Shown here in pieces: positions 1 through 8,311 of a DNA stretch of 36,439 nt. The stretch is taken from positions 1 through 36,439 of the forward strand of contig JAVBQG010000059.1 in NCBI GenBank assembly GCA_031549185.1. The letters are read 5' to 3'. This stretch comes from JAVBQG01 sp031549185. GTDB taxonomy: Bacteria > Synergistota > Synergistia > Synergistales > Synergistaceae. Both the position numbers and the translations under genes were made by a program. Each line of letters starts with the position of its first letter. Within the stretch, counting starts at the first letter, position 1. A model generated the notes under the pieces. That model saw only the letters and a program-made list of their open reading frames with translations, was not told the origin of the DNA and made no database searches.

Positions 1-183
1 TTTGTCCTGGAATTTTACGTCGGGTTGAGTCATAATAATTGCACCTCGCTGGTGAAAGATGGTGCTTCGCAAACAACATCTTATCACGCTGCTCGCGCAG
101 TTTCAGCGAGGTCTTGCTTGCTTTGAGGTGGAGATGGGGGATATCGGGGGTAATGACTGCCTCTATTTTCCAGCAAACGCAAA

Positions 184-211
184 GATAAAAAGGAGCCTCT
201 TTCGAGACTCC
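184..211 (-). terminator. Rho-independent terminator
   Basis: Read on the minus strand, an 8-bp stem (GGAGTCTC / GAGGCTCC, with one G-U pair) closes a GAAA tetraloop and is followed at once by TTTTT. It lies about 40 bases beyond the stop codon of the Synerg-CTERM remnant, so it is probably that gene's original terminator. It may now serve the pucR-like transcript. Confidence 0.85.
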
Positions 212-251
212 CCCACTCAGGTTTATATTTCGTTACGCCCTTCACTTCGAT

Positions 252-529
252 CTAGCCGTCACGTCGCCGCAATAATGGTAAAAGCGCCAATACCAGCAGA
301 CCACAGAAGAAGCCGGCATCGCAGCCGCCACTGCCGCCACCACGGCTGGGCTGCCTCCATTGTTCACGATCACTCTGCATGTATCCGCCCCAGAGAACTG
401 TTCAACATCTCCGAATACTACGAACGCGCAAGGTCGCTCCCACAAAGACAAAAAGCAGAAGAATAGATTTGCCGGGAAAGCGGATTTGCAGTGCCTCGCT
501 TGATTCCTAAACCCTTGGTATCTCTGCAT
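252..529 (-). pseudogene. Remnant of a Synerg-CTERM surface protein (C-terminal end)
   Basis: The frame ending in TAG at 252-254 encodes a glycine-rich stretch, the box GGCDAGF, about 13 hydrophobic residues and RRRDG at the very end. This is the layout of the Synerg-CTERM sorting signal, a C-terminal tripartite signal confined to Synergistota. That frame has an in-frame TGA about 48 codons upstream of its stop codon. The neighbouring frame (242-529) carries a plausible upstream part (FGDVEQFSGADTC...VIVNNGG) that would join it through a frameshift near 340. Only some 90 residues could be coded before the pucR-like gene, whereas such proteins are usually large. I read it as a truncated, frameshifted gene end with its terminator still attached. 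The signal is clear; the extent of the remnant towards 529 is a guess. Confidence 0.6.
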
Positions 530-625
530 TCTTTGGAAATATCCGCCGAAATCGGGAAAAGCAATCTCGCACTGCGAGATATTTCTTGCTTTCGCTCATT
601 CGAATTCCCTCCAAGGACAGAAAAA

Positions 626-2218
626 TCAACGTTCCGCCTGATAGAGATATCTTCCCTTATTTTTATACATCGTAAAAGCCGTGATGATCGAGTATCTTTC
701 CATCGTGTCGAAGTAGTCCAGGTCCGTAATCGCCTTGATCTTTTGAAGACGGTAACGGATGGAGTTGGCATGAATCTGCAATTCTTCCGCGGCCAACGCA
801 ATATCCCCACAACGAATTACACTCTCCAGGGTACTCATAATGGCACCGTTGTTTTCTTCGTCATATCGCACAATCGGCCCGACGACCCGATCGACAAAAT
901 AGTTGCACTCCCTGGAGTTCGCCCCGCCCAGAAGCCCCATGACAAACAAGTAATCGCCGTAATAGGACAGCTTCTTCCCCTCGGCGAACAATAGCGTATT
1001 GGCGGCCATCCTTGCGCTCGTGCGGATTTCTCCGACTCGCTTGACGGAGGGCCCCACGGCAACGCCGAGGTTCCGGTATTTGCTCAGCAGAAGCGACGCT
1101 TCCTTCAGCCACGAAGGCGGTGTGTCCAGAACGCCGCACCCTTGATTGTCGACCAGGATCGTGAACGAATCCGAGCGATTCCATATCGACAACGCATTGG
1201 GAACGATCGCGGCAAAACCGAGGATAAACTGCTGCGCTTCGTTCAGTATATTCTTCCTGAACGCCTCGTCCTTGCCACCGTAGCGCAATACGATGGCGCG
1301 AACACCGGATACGATGTCTATGTTTCTCTCGCTCAACCTGTCAGCGATCCGATTCGCGTTTTCGTCCGGGGAACGCATGATCATGCTCAGAAGGGATATC
1401 AACTGGTCGTTTTCCTTCTCCTGCCGATCGAGCCACTTGATCGTGATGATGTTTCGAAGCTGTGTGATGTAGAGTTTGTGGCTCTGCGAGAGCTCCTCGG
1501 CGCTCAACACGATCAGGTAGCCGTAACAGTAGCCGGATGCCACGCAGGGGAACACATGGCAGTCGCCTTCGCGGAAATACTCCAGGCAGGGTTGGTTTGC
1601 CTTGATGATTTTCTTGATGTTTTCGATTCTGGATTTCCGATCATGCAGATTCTGGAGCGACTTCTGCCCCCTCACCTGTTTGAAGTCGGGGGAGAGGCTG
1701 ATCGCGAGCAGTCCCGTTCTGGAAAAAAAATCGCCCAGCATAAAGTCGGCGCTTCCGTTTTCAAGCGCGGCCTTGAAGAGAAAATTATAGTAATCGTTGA
1801 CCTGGATGAGGGTGCTCATCTGGGACATGTTGATTTCGATCGTGATGCTCCTGATGACTTCCCGAAAGTTCACGTTCTTCTCGACCACAAAGAGAGGGAG
1901 GGCCTCCCTGTTCGCAAAATCGACATAACTCTGCGGAACCTCGTCCAGAAAACGGTGAGTCTTGATGCAGACGCCCGACGCATAATGGTTCAAATTCTGC
2001 AGCGCGACCAACCCCGCGTCGATGTTGTCGCGAAAAGCGTACCACGTGGAGAGGACAAACTCCCCTCCATCGAGCAGTGTGTAAAAATCAGGGGCCTCCT
2101 GGACCGTTACAAACGTCACCTTGCGATCCAGCCCGTTTTCTCCGGCAATCAGCCTGACGTTTTTCTGGAAGAAGTCTATGTTCGTCAGCCATCTTACCGT
2201 AACGAAATCGCTCATCAT
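626..2218 (-). CDS. PucR-family transcriptional regulator
   Basis: A 530-residue cytoplasmic DNA-binding regulator. The N-terminal 120 or so residues match the PucR (purine catabolism regulator) ligand-sensing domain, with hallmark stretches such as APDFYTLLDGGEFVLSTWYA. The C-terminus holds the CdaR/PucR helix-turn-helix at about residues 476-500 (AAEELQIHANSIRYRLQKI), where the NSIRYRL core is typical. The middle resembles the GGDEF-like linker of this family. The start is the first of two ATGs, six bases behind an AGGGG ribosome site. The gene lies directly downstream of a TRAP transporter and catabolic operon in the same orientation, separated by a hairpin, so it is the obvious candidate regulator of that operon. 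Family members often activate amino-acid or purine catabolism; the ligand here is unknown. Confidence 0.9.
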   Translation of the reverse strand: MMSDFVTVRWLTNIDFFQKNVRLIAGENGLDRKVTFVTVQEAPDFYTLLDGGEFVLSTWYAFRDNIDAGLVALQNLNHYASGVCIKTHRFLDEVPQSYVDFANREALPLFVVEKNVNFREVIRSITIEINMSQMSTLIQVNDYYNFLFKAALENGSADFMLGDFFSRTGLLAISLSPDFKQVRGQKSLQNLHDRKSRIENIKKIIKANQPCLEYFREGDCHVFPCVASGYCYGYLIVLSAEELSQSHKLYITQLRNIITIKWLDRQEKENDQLISLLSMIMRSPDENANRIADRLSERNIDIVSGVRAIVLRYGGKDEAFRKNILNEAQQFILGFAAIVPNALSIWNRSDSFTILVDNQGCGVLDTPPSWLKEASLLLSKYRNLGVAVGPSVKRVGEIRTSARMAANTLLFAEGKKLSYYGDYLFVMGLLGGANSRECNYFVDRVVGPIVRYDEENNGAIMSTLESVIRCGDIALAAEELQIHANSIRYRLQKIKAITDLDYFDTMERYSIITAFTMYKNKGRYLYQAER

Positions 2219-2255
2219 GAGACACCCCTGCCTTTCACTTTACCATAACAGGAAG

Positions 2256-2305
2256 GAAAACAATAACAGCTGCGGAGATCGAACGTATTTACAGATCCCC
2301 GCAGC
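2256..2305 (-). terminator. Hairpin, probable terminator between dctP-like and pucR-like genes
   Basis: The arms at 2269-2280 (GCTGCGGAGATC) and 2294-2305 (GATCCCCGCAGC) pair with one mismatch around a 13-base loop. On the minus strand the stem is followed by TGTTATTGTTTTCC, which is T-rich but not a clean T run. It sits in the 213-base gap between the TRAP binding-protein gene and the pucR-like gene, so it could attenuate or end the TRAP operon transcript. The rest of the gap shows no other clear signal. Confidence 0.6.
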
Positions 2306-2431
2306 GGCTATATACCGGATCGAGATTGGAGGATACCTCCAGAAGACCTTAGCTCGATCGTTCAGCAAACTCTCTTTTGTTTCTCGTCTCTCATTTCCCA
2401 GTCCGATCCGGTTGCAACCGTCACATGCCGC

Positions 2432-3442
2432 CTATTTCTTCCCCTTTTTCAGGGCGTCAAGCGCCTTGTCGAGCATCTCCTTCGGCACTTCGCTGTAAGC
2501 CTTCGGCCAGCATTTCTCGACGACGAGATTCTTAATCTTGGTGAGATCGGCGTCGCTGTAAACGATGGTCTTCACGCCCGCTTCGGCCAGTTTTTTTCTG
2601 TATATCTCCTCGTCCTTCGGCGCCTGCTTCCAGCGCTCGGTTTCCATCGAGTCCGAAATTTTGGTGATGATGTCCCTGTCCTTCTGAGAGAAACCTTTCC
2701 AGATATCCGTGTTCATCAGAAAATAGAAACTCTCGTAATGGTCGTTGTATGCCAGATAGTACTTGAGCACGTCGCGGAACTGCGAATAATACGACTCCGC
2801 GCCGCCGCCGTGGACTCCGTCGATGACGCCCGTCTGCATCGCAGTGAACAACTCTCCCCACGGCATCGCCGTCGACTGATAGCCCAACACGTCGTTGAAC
2901 ACATATTCGTAGATCTTGTTGGCCATGATGCGAACCTTCAGCCCCTTCGGGGTGAAAGGATTCTTCATATCCTTCGCCTCTTTGGTGAGCCCGACACCGC
3001 CGAGCATAGCGGGCCACGCTCCTACCAGCGTGAGGTCTTGTTTTGCGAGAAGCTCGCCAAGCATGTTCCTCACGACACCCCCCTTGCCGTAAAGCAGCTC
3101 GGCCTCTTTCCAGTTGATACACAGATACGGGAACCAGGATATGCCAAGCTTCTTGTCCGTCGTCATGCTGAGCGGCGCGATATGACACGCGATGTCGCCG
3201 AGGCTGATCCTTTCCTGAACAACGGCATAGTCGCCCAACTGTCCCGCGGGGAATACGTCAAACGCCACCCTGCCCCCCGTCTCTTTTTCAATGCGCTTCG
3301 CCAGCGTCTTCACATATTCGTCGAGGGGGCTTCCCGCCGGACGGTGGTGCGAGAACTTCAATCTTTCCGCCGCATTGGCGCCAGTCAGCAAAAAGAGAGA
3401 TACAAAACAAACCGCAAGAAACAAGATCGTAAAACGTTTCAT
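2432..3442 (-). CDS. TRAP transporter solute-binding protein (DctP family)
   Basis: A periplasmic substrate-binding subunit of a tripartite ATP-independent transporter, 336 residues, the usual size. It starts with a Sec signal peptide (MKRFTILFLAVCF... ending ANA|AERLKF). The DctP fold is recognisable from LKFSHHRPAGSP, FPAGQLGD, GLKVRIM (the Arg that usually binds a substrate carboxylate), AMPWGELFTAMQTGVIDGVHGG and YYLAYNDHYE. The frame is open further upstream, but ATG 3442 follows AAAGGAAG and begins the signal peptide, so it is the right start. It is the last gene of the transporter operon, 104 bases after the large permease gene. The substrate is probably an organic or amino acid used by the upstream enzymes; this is inferred only from context. 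Confidence 0.93.
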   Translation of the reverse strand: MKRFTILFLAVCFVSLFLLTGANAAERLKFSHHRPAGSPLDEYVKTLAKRIEKETGGRVAFDVFPAGQLGDYAVVQERISLGDIACHIAPLSMTTDKKLGISWFPYLCINWKEAELLYGKGGVVRNMLGELLAKQDLTLVGAWPAMLGGVGLTKEAKDMKNPFTPKGLKVRIMANKIYEYVFNDVLGYQSTAMPWGELFTAMQTGVIDGVHGGGAESYYSQFRDVLKYYLAYNDHYESFYFLMNTDIWKGFSQKDRDIITKISDSMETERWKQAPKDEEIYRKKLAEAGVKTIVYSDADLTKIKNLVVEKCWPKAYSEVPKEMLDKALDALKKGKK

Positions 3443-3546
3443 CACAACACTTCCTTTCGTCGGGTTATCGATTTTCCTGTGCCACAAGCGCAAGGGCCTT
3501 CTCTGCCGTACCTGCAGACCTCCTCTCGTCTCCGCGATAAGTCTCG

Positions 3547-4845
3547 TCAATATCCCAAGAGCCTGGGCAGGCCGAGGGAAAGAACCGGAATAAATGTTGT
3601 GAGGGCTATGACGGGGATATAGGCAAACAGAATGAAAGCAATCGTAGGACCGAGAATCTCGGAGAATTCCGCCTTCCCGACTTTCATTCCAAAGTACAGG
3701 ATGCTGGCATAGGGGGGTGTAATCCCTCCCATGGCAAGGTTGACGCCCATGATCGCTGCAAAGTGAACGGGGTCGACTCCGATCGATACGACGAGCGGCA
3801 AAAGGAGAGGGGCGCAGATCAGCATGCCCATCGTATCGCTGACCACCATACCGACAAAGAAAAGAAAGATATTCAGAAGGATCAGGAGAAGCATTTTATT
3901 CGACGTGAGCGCGAAAACCATCTCCGCCACAGCTTTGGGTATCTGGAGCATAGCGTAGATTTGACCCAGCATCAGGCCGGTAAAGATCATGGCCATGATG
4001 GCTCCGACCATCGTCGCCGACTCTTTCAGCAAAGAGTACAGGACCTTTGCCTTCAAACCCTTGTAAATGAACATGCCAACCGGCACCGAGTAGACCGCGG
4101 CGACCGCAGCGGCCTCCGTTGCGGTGAAAACGCCCCCATAGATGCCACCCAGTATGATCAGAGGCATCAACAATGCCGGCGTCGCGCCCACGGTGATGGG
4201 GATGGCCCGCTTTCTCTTCTCCAATGTGGCCGCCCGCGATTCGACGACAATGTCGAATTTACGGCAGTACCAAAAGTTGACCAGACACATGAGAAAACAA
4301 ATCAATACACCTGGAACGAGCGTGGAGAGAAAACATGCCAGAATGGAAGTTTCGGTCACCCACCCGTATATGACCATGATGACGCTCGGTGGAATCAGAA
4401 GCCCCAAGATAGACGCCGCCGTAACCAACGCCGTGGCGAAACCCCTCGGGTAACCCTGCTCTACCATACGCGGAATCATGATGGGCCCCGTAGCCGCGAC
4501 ACCTGTAAAACCGCTCCCCGATATCGCGCCGATCACCGCGCAGGTAACACAGGCAACGGCTCCAAGCCCGCCTTTGATATGACCGATAAACATATCCACA
4601 AAATCGAGCAGCTTTCTGGCGATACCGCTTCCTCCCATCAGAGTTCCCGCCACGACAAAGAGAGGGCTGGCAAGAAGGACGAAGCTGCACATCTGCGGAA
4701 GGGTCCAGACCATGAGGCTCTTCATACCCACGGTCGTAGTCGCGGACATGTAGGCGACCACGCTTCCAAAGACAAAAGGGATCGGGATGCTGATGAGAAG
4801 AAGGAGAATTAACAGGCCCAGTCCGATGAAGAAGCTAGTCAGCAT
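3547..4845 (-). CDS. TRAP transporter large permease (DctM family)
   Basis: The ion-coupled transmembrane subunit of the TRAP transporter, 432 residues and hydrophobic throughout, consistent with about 12 membrane segments. Family marks are ASPLFVVAGTLMGGSGIARKLLDF near the N-terminus, GAISGSGFTGVAATGPIMIPRM, and the LGLLIPPSVIMVIYG loop typical of DctM proteins. A second repeat half shows MGGITPPYASILYF. Its start overlaps the end of the small permease gene by 11 bases, which implies translational coupling and a one-to-one complex. The binding-protein gene follows downstream. Together with DctQ and DctP this is a complete, apparently functional transporter. Confidence 0.94.
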   Translation of the reverse strand: MLTSFFIGLGLLILLLLISIPIPFVFGSVVAYMSATTTVGMKSLMVWTLPQMCSFVLLASPLFVVAGTLMGGSGIARKLLDFVDMFIGHIKGGLGAVACVTCAVIGAISGSGFTGVAATGPIMIPRMVEQGYPRGFATALVTAASILGLLIPPSVIMVIYGWVTETSILACFLSTLVPGVLICFLMCLVNFWYCRKFDIVVESRAATLEKRKRAIPITVGATPALLMPLIILGGIYGGVFTATEAAAVAAVYSVPVGMFIYKGLKAKVLYSLLKESATMVGAIMAMIFTGLMLGQIYAMLQIPKAVAEMVFALTSNKMLLLILLNIFLFFVGMVVSDTMGMLICAPLLLPLVVSIGVDPVHFAAIMGVNLAMGGITPPYASILYFGMKVGKAEFSEILGPTIAFILFAYIPVIALTTFIPVLSLGLPRLLGY

Positions 4846-5380
4846 TTGCAGTCTCCCCCGTTTCCACCGTTTTTACTCCTTTTTTCCCAATGGTGATCAA
4901 AAACCAGTCGAGGAACTCCACAAAAGAATAGACAGTCATCAGCAGGACACCGTAAAAGACGCTCGAATCCACGTAAACCATGCGGATATATCCTAGGGGG
5001 CTCTCCTTGTCCACTCGAATTGTATATCTCAGATACCACCAGCTCCAGCCAAGCAACCACAGGCAAACGGCAAGGACAAGCCCGCTTCTGAACAGCTTCA
5101 GCAACTTGTACGTCAGAGGCCTTTTCACATACAGCATGATGATCCCGCAGTCGATATGCCCCCTTACATGGGAAGCATAAGCAGCGCCCAGCATGTACAA
5201 CCAAGCGACGGGCAACAACAGGAATTCCTCTATGCCCATGAGGGGTGCGTTGAAGACATAGCGAAGCAAAACCTGGACGAAAACGAGAAGGGTCGTGGCC
5301 ACAAGAAAGAGGACCACAAAAAAAGCGTGAAGCTCGCCGATTCTATGCCAGAGTTTGAGCACTTTATCGGGCATCGTCAT
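4835..5380 (-). CDS. TRAP transporter small permease (DctQ family)
   Basis: A 181-residue membrane protein with four hydrophobic segments, the standard size for DctQ, which scaffolds the large permease and the binding protein. Typical stretches are VLLRYVFNAPLMGIEEFLLLPVAWLYMLGAAYA and HIDCGIIM. The frame is open upstream to 5476, but ATG 5380 lies seven bases behind GGAGGTGA and gives the expected N-terminus (MTMPDKVLKLW). It starts eight bases after the end of the aminotransferase gene and overlaps the large permease gene by 11 bases, so enzyme and transporter genes share one transcript. Confidence 0.92.
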   Translation of the reverse strand: MTMPDKVLKLWHRIGELHAFFVVLFLVATTLLVFVQVLLRYVFNAPLMGIEEFLLLPVAWLYMLGAAYASHVRGHIDCGIIMLYVKRPLTYKLLKLFRSGLVLAVCLWLLGWSWWYLRYTIRVDKESPLGYIRMVYVDSSVFYGVLLMTVYSFVEFLDWFLITIGKKGVKTVETGETANAD

Positions 5381-5387
5381 TTCTGTC

Positions 5388-6725
5388 TCACCTCCCATCG
5401 ATTCCTTTGGAAAAATCTTCGATCGCGCTCCCCAGTTTTTCGAACAGGAGCCCGAGCTCCGTCTCGTCGATAACAAGAGGCGGCCCTACGATAATATTGT
5501 CACCATCGACTCCGTTAGCCATTGCCGTCCCCGGATACACCGTAAAACCGCGCTCGATGCAAAAATCCCGAAAACGGGGCGCGATGCCCGCGCTACGCAC
5601 GAAAGGCTCTCTCGTCCCTTTGTCTCTGACGAACTCAATGCCCCACATCAACCCCTTGCCTCTCACGTCGCCCACGATTGGGCTTTTCTCGAGTTCCGGT
5701 TTATATTTCGTTTCAATGAGGTCGCCCAGCTTCCGAGCGTTTCCACAGAGATCGTTTTTTTGGTAGAAATCGAGCACGGCGCATATGGCGGCGGACGCGG
5801 CAGGCATTCCGTTGAACGTATGACTATGGGCGAAGACGCCGCTGCCACCGGCAAAAGCATTCGCAACTCTCTGCGTCACCAAGAGTGCTCCCGCGGGGAA
5901 ATAGCAGGAAGCAAGGCCTTTCGCCGTCGCGATGATATCCGGTACGACATCCCAGTAATCCACGCAAAAATGTTTTCCCGTGCGCCCACATCCCGTCATG
6001 ACTTCATCGGCGATCAGCAGGATGTCGTTTTTTGTACAAATTTCGCGAACGATAGGCCAGTATTCGGTAGGCGGCACAACTGCCCCGGCGGTGGAACCGA
6101 CAATCGGTTCTGCAATGAACGCGGAGACGTATTTCGCTCCCACCCGGTCTATTTTTTTCTGCAGATCCGTCGCGCACCGTACGCTACATGAGGGATACGC
6201 CAGGCCGTACGGGCACCGATAGCAGTAGTGCGTCTCAATCTTGGGGTGATCCTTGATCATCGACATGAACAACCTGCGCCTGTTCACATTCCCGCCGATT
6301 CCGAGCGTCCCGAGGGTACTCCCGTGATAGGCATTCTCCCTGCCGATCACAAGCGTCTTCTGCGACACGCCGTTGTTTTTTTCCAGATGATATTGATGGG
6401 CCATCTTGATCGCGGCTTCCGTCGCTTCGCTTCCGGAGTTCACGAACCAGACATGTGAAAAATCTTTCGCAGCGATGCCGAGAATTTTCTCCGCCGCTTT
6501 TTCGTTGATCTCCGCATTCCATATGGAACCATGAGCAAACGGAGTCTTCCTGATCTGTTCGTATATCGCCGAAGCGACCTCCTCATTTCCGTAGCCGATA
6601 TTCGCGGCAACTGCCCCCGACGCCCCATCAAGGTAAGCTCTGCCGTGCTCGTCGTATAAATAAACCCCTTTGCCGTAGACAATCTTTGGAAGATCCTGTC
6701 TGAAATTTCTCGGGAAAACATGCAT
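5388..6725 (-). CDS. Class III PLP-dependent aminotransferase (first paralogue)
   Basis: A cytosolic omega-amino-acid or beta-amino-acid type aminotransferase, 445 residues. PLP-fold marks are GSEATEAAIKMA (about residues 98-109), AYHGSTLGTLG, DEVMTGCGRTG (240-250) and the Schiff-base lysine K269 in ATAKGLASCYFPAGA. It also has four cysteines C168, C171, C180 and C184 (CxxC-x8-CxxxC) in YCYRCPYGL, with the same spacing as in the paralogue at 8312. The start at 6725 follows GGAGG by seven bases and removes an upstream in-frame ATG that has no ribosome site. It sits 13 bases after the CoA-transferase beta gene and just before dctQ. The natural substrate is unknown; context suggests an imported amino acid converted to a 3-oxoacid. 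Confidence 0.9.
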   Translation of the reverse strand: MHVFPRNFRQDLPKIVYGKGVYLYDEHGRAYLDGASGAVAANIGYGNEEVASAIYEQIRKTPFAHGSIWNAEINEKAAEKILGIAAKDFSHVWFVNSGSEATEAAIKMAHQYHLEKNNGVSQKTLVIGRENAYHGSTLGTLGIGGNVNRRRLFMSMIKDHPKIETHYCYRCPYGLAYPSCSVRCATDLQKKIDRVGAKYVSAFIAEPIVGSTAGAVVPPTEYWPIVREICTKNDILLIADEVMTGCGRTGKHFCVDYWDVVPDIIATAKGLASCYFPAGALLVTQRVANAFAGGSGVFAHSHTFNGMPAASAAICAVLDFYQKNDLCGNARKLGDLIETKYKPELEKSPIVGDVRGKGLMWGIEFVRDKGTREPFVRSAGIAPRFRDFCIERGFTVYPGTAMANGVDGDNIIVGPPLVIDETELGLLFEKLGSAIEDFSKGIDGR

Positions 6726-6738
6726 ACGGTTTCCTCCC

Positions 6739-7425
6739 CTAAACATACTCTTCTAGCTCTTCCGAAACGATATACTCCGCTGGCGTTATCTCCTTCAGCT
6801 CCTCCTGTGTAATTTGAGGGCAAAGCTCCTCCATGTACATTCTCCCGTTTCTGAATCTAAAAAGCGCATACTCCGTTACAACTGCGCTTACCTTACCGTA
6901 GCCGGTGATCGGGAGTTTACAATGAGGAACGATCTTCGGCCTGCCGTTTTTATCGAGGTGCTGCATAGCGATGTAAACCTCTTTTGCGCCGGCGACAAGA
7001 TCCATCGCGCCTCCTACGCCCAGCATCTTGCCGTTCGGAATAATCCAGTTCGCGACATTGCCGTCCTGATCGACCTCGAATGCGCCGATCACAGTGGCGT
7101 CCACATGCCCGCCCCGAATCATGCCGAAGGAAATGCTACTGTCGAAATAACAACAGCCGGGAGTCTCCGTAACCATAATTCTGCCGGCGTTGATCAGATG
7201 CGGATCGCATTTTTCTCCGACCGCGGCAGGACCCACCCCCAGCATGCCATTCTCCGCCTGCAGAAAGACCCGTTTGCTCTCGATGTAATCCGCGACCATT
7301 GTGGGTATCCCGACACCGAGGTTCACAAACAAATCGCGCTCCTGGCTCTTCTGTGTAAATTCCCTCGCAATTCTCGCGGCGATTCGTTTTTTCGCCATGT
7401 CCTGTTCAAAGGTGAACATCGCCAT
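6739..7425 (-). CDS. 3-oxoacid CoA-transferase, beta subunit
   Basis: The catalytic subunit of a family I CoA-transferase (SCOT/AtoA/ScoB type), 228 residues. The active-site glutamate is E58 in the conserved AENGMLGVGP motif; it forms the glutamyl-CoA thioester. FVNLGVGIPTMVADYI near residues 33-48 and the GGAMDLVAGAKEVYIAM stretch are also typical. The start ATG at 7425 overlaps the TGA of the alpha subunit gene by one base (TGATG); an ATG two codons later is better spaced from AAGGAA and cannot be excluded. It moves CoA from a donor such as acetyl- or succinyl-CoA to a 3-oxoacid. Alpha and beta are coupled and should form a heteromer. Confidence 0.93.
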   Translation of the reverse strand: MAMFTFEQDMAKKRIAARIAREFTQKSQERDLFVNLGVGIPTMVADYIESKRVFLQAENGMLGVGPAAVGEKCDPHLINAGRIMVTETPGCCYFDSSISFGMIRGGHVDATVIGAFEVDQDGNVANWIIPNGKMLGVGGAMDLVAGAKEVYIAMQHLDKNGRPKIVPHCKLPITGYGKVSAVVTEYALFRFRNGRMYMEELCPQITQEELKEITPAEYIVSEELEEYV

Positions 7426-8096
7426 CACTTCCTTTTTACCAGCACATCGACGAAAATATGGGGGATCACGACACACTCTGGATCGAGCGTCCCGGCCGGA
7501 ACAATCTCCTCCACTTCGGCAATCACAAGTTTGGCTGCCTGCGCCATGACCACGTTGAAATTACGCGTCGTCTTGCGAAAGACCAGGTTACCCAATTCAT
7601 CCGCCTTGTGAGCGAAGATCAGCGCTACATCCGCGTGAATCGCCCTCTGTAACAGGTACTCCCTGCCGTCGAAGGTTCTCGTCTCCCTGTCCCCCGCAAG
7701 TTCGGTGCCCACTCCCGTCGGCGTGTAAAATCCGGCGATTCCCACACCGGCACACCGGATTCCCTCCGCGAAAGAACCCTGCGGGATCAGGTCCACCGTA
7801 ATTTTTCCGGCATTGTATGCCTCGGCCACTTCGGGATTCCAGTTGTAATAATTTCCAACCAGCCCTTTGACTTTTCCTGCCGAGAGAAGGGATCCAAGCC
7901 CTTCGCCGGGCGAACCGAGGTCGTTGCTGATGATCGTCAGCTCCGTCGCGTCCACTCTGGTAAGGGCCTCGATGAGGCTCTTCGGATCGCCCGCGTTGCC
8001 AAACCCTCCGATCATGATCCGCTGAGCGGATTTGATAAGACCGATCGCCTCCTCGGCAGTACGCAACTTCGAGATGGCAGCTTCGTTTGTTAGCAA
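7425..8096 (-). CDS. 3-oxoacid CoA-transferase, alpha subunit
   Basis: A 223-residue partner of the beta subunit. The CoA-binding loop GGFGNAGDPKSLIEAL (about residues 30-45) and the LIPQGSFAEGIRCAGVGIAGFYTPTGVGT block are characteristic of AtoD/ScoA proteins. The start is a TTG codon, seven bases behind a strong GGGAGG site; no ATG fits. It opens the second half of the catabolic block after a 215-base gap that carries copy 1 of the repeated 54-bp element, so an internal promoter is likely here. The heteromer would activate acetoacetate-like acids for the thiolase encoded upstream. Confidence 0.93.
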   Translation of the reverse strand: MLTNEAAISKLRTAEEAIGLIKSAQRIMIGGFGNAGDPKSLIEALTRVDATELTIISNDLGSPGEGLGSLLSAGKVKGLVGNYYNWNPEVAEAYNAGKITVDLIPQGSFAEGIRCAGVGIAGFYTPTGVGTELAGDRETRTFDGREYLLQRAIHADVALIFAHKADELGNLVFRKTTRNFNVVMAQAAKLVIAEVEEIVPAGTLDPECVVIPHIFVDVLVKRK

Positions 8097-8230
8097 GAAA
8101 TTCCCTCCCGTAGCGACGAGATAATCCGTGTCGTCTTATTTCGGCACAAATAAACACCATGTCAGATACGACGCCTGCCGTATTCTCACTTTTTTTGTTA
8201 TGAATCTCCTGTCGAACCGTGGCTACAAAA

Positions 8231-8311
8231 ATAGTATCAGGGATACCCGTTCGTTAAAATGTTTATGAGAATAAACAAGGTCACCAGTTTTTGTGCGAAA
8301 ATACAATGGCG
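8231..8311 (-). promoter_or_regulatory. Copy 1 of a duplicated 54-bp cis element, upstream of the CoA-transferase genes
   Basis: Bases 8258-8311 align without gaps to 10960-11013, with about 39 of 53 positions compared identical. The core holds a perfect dyad GTTTAT-N4-ATAAAC (8261-8276), a second conserved AT-rich part around TTTTTGTGCGAAAA, and a conserved CAATG edge. It starts directly after the stop codon of the aminotransferase at 8312. A candidate -10 (TACTAT on the minus strand, 8231-8236) with no good -35 lies just downstream, and a small dyad GTATC-N3-GATAC (8237-8249) is close by. This would suit an activator-dependent promoter; PucR is the natural candidate binder, by inference only. 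Confidence 0.55.
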
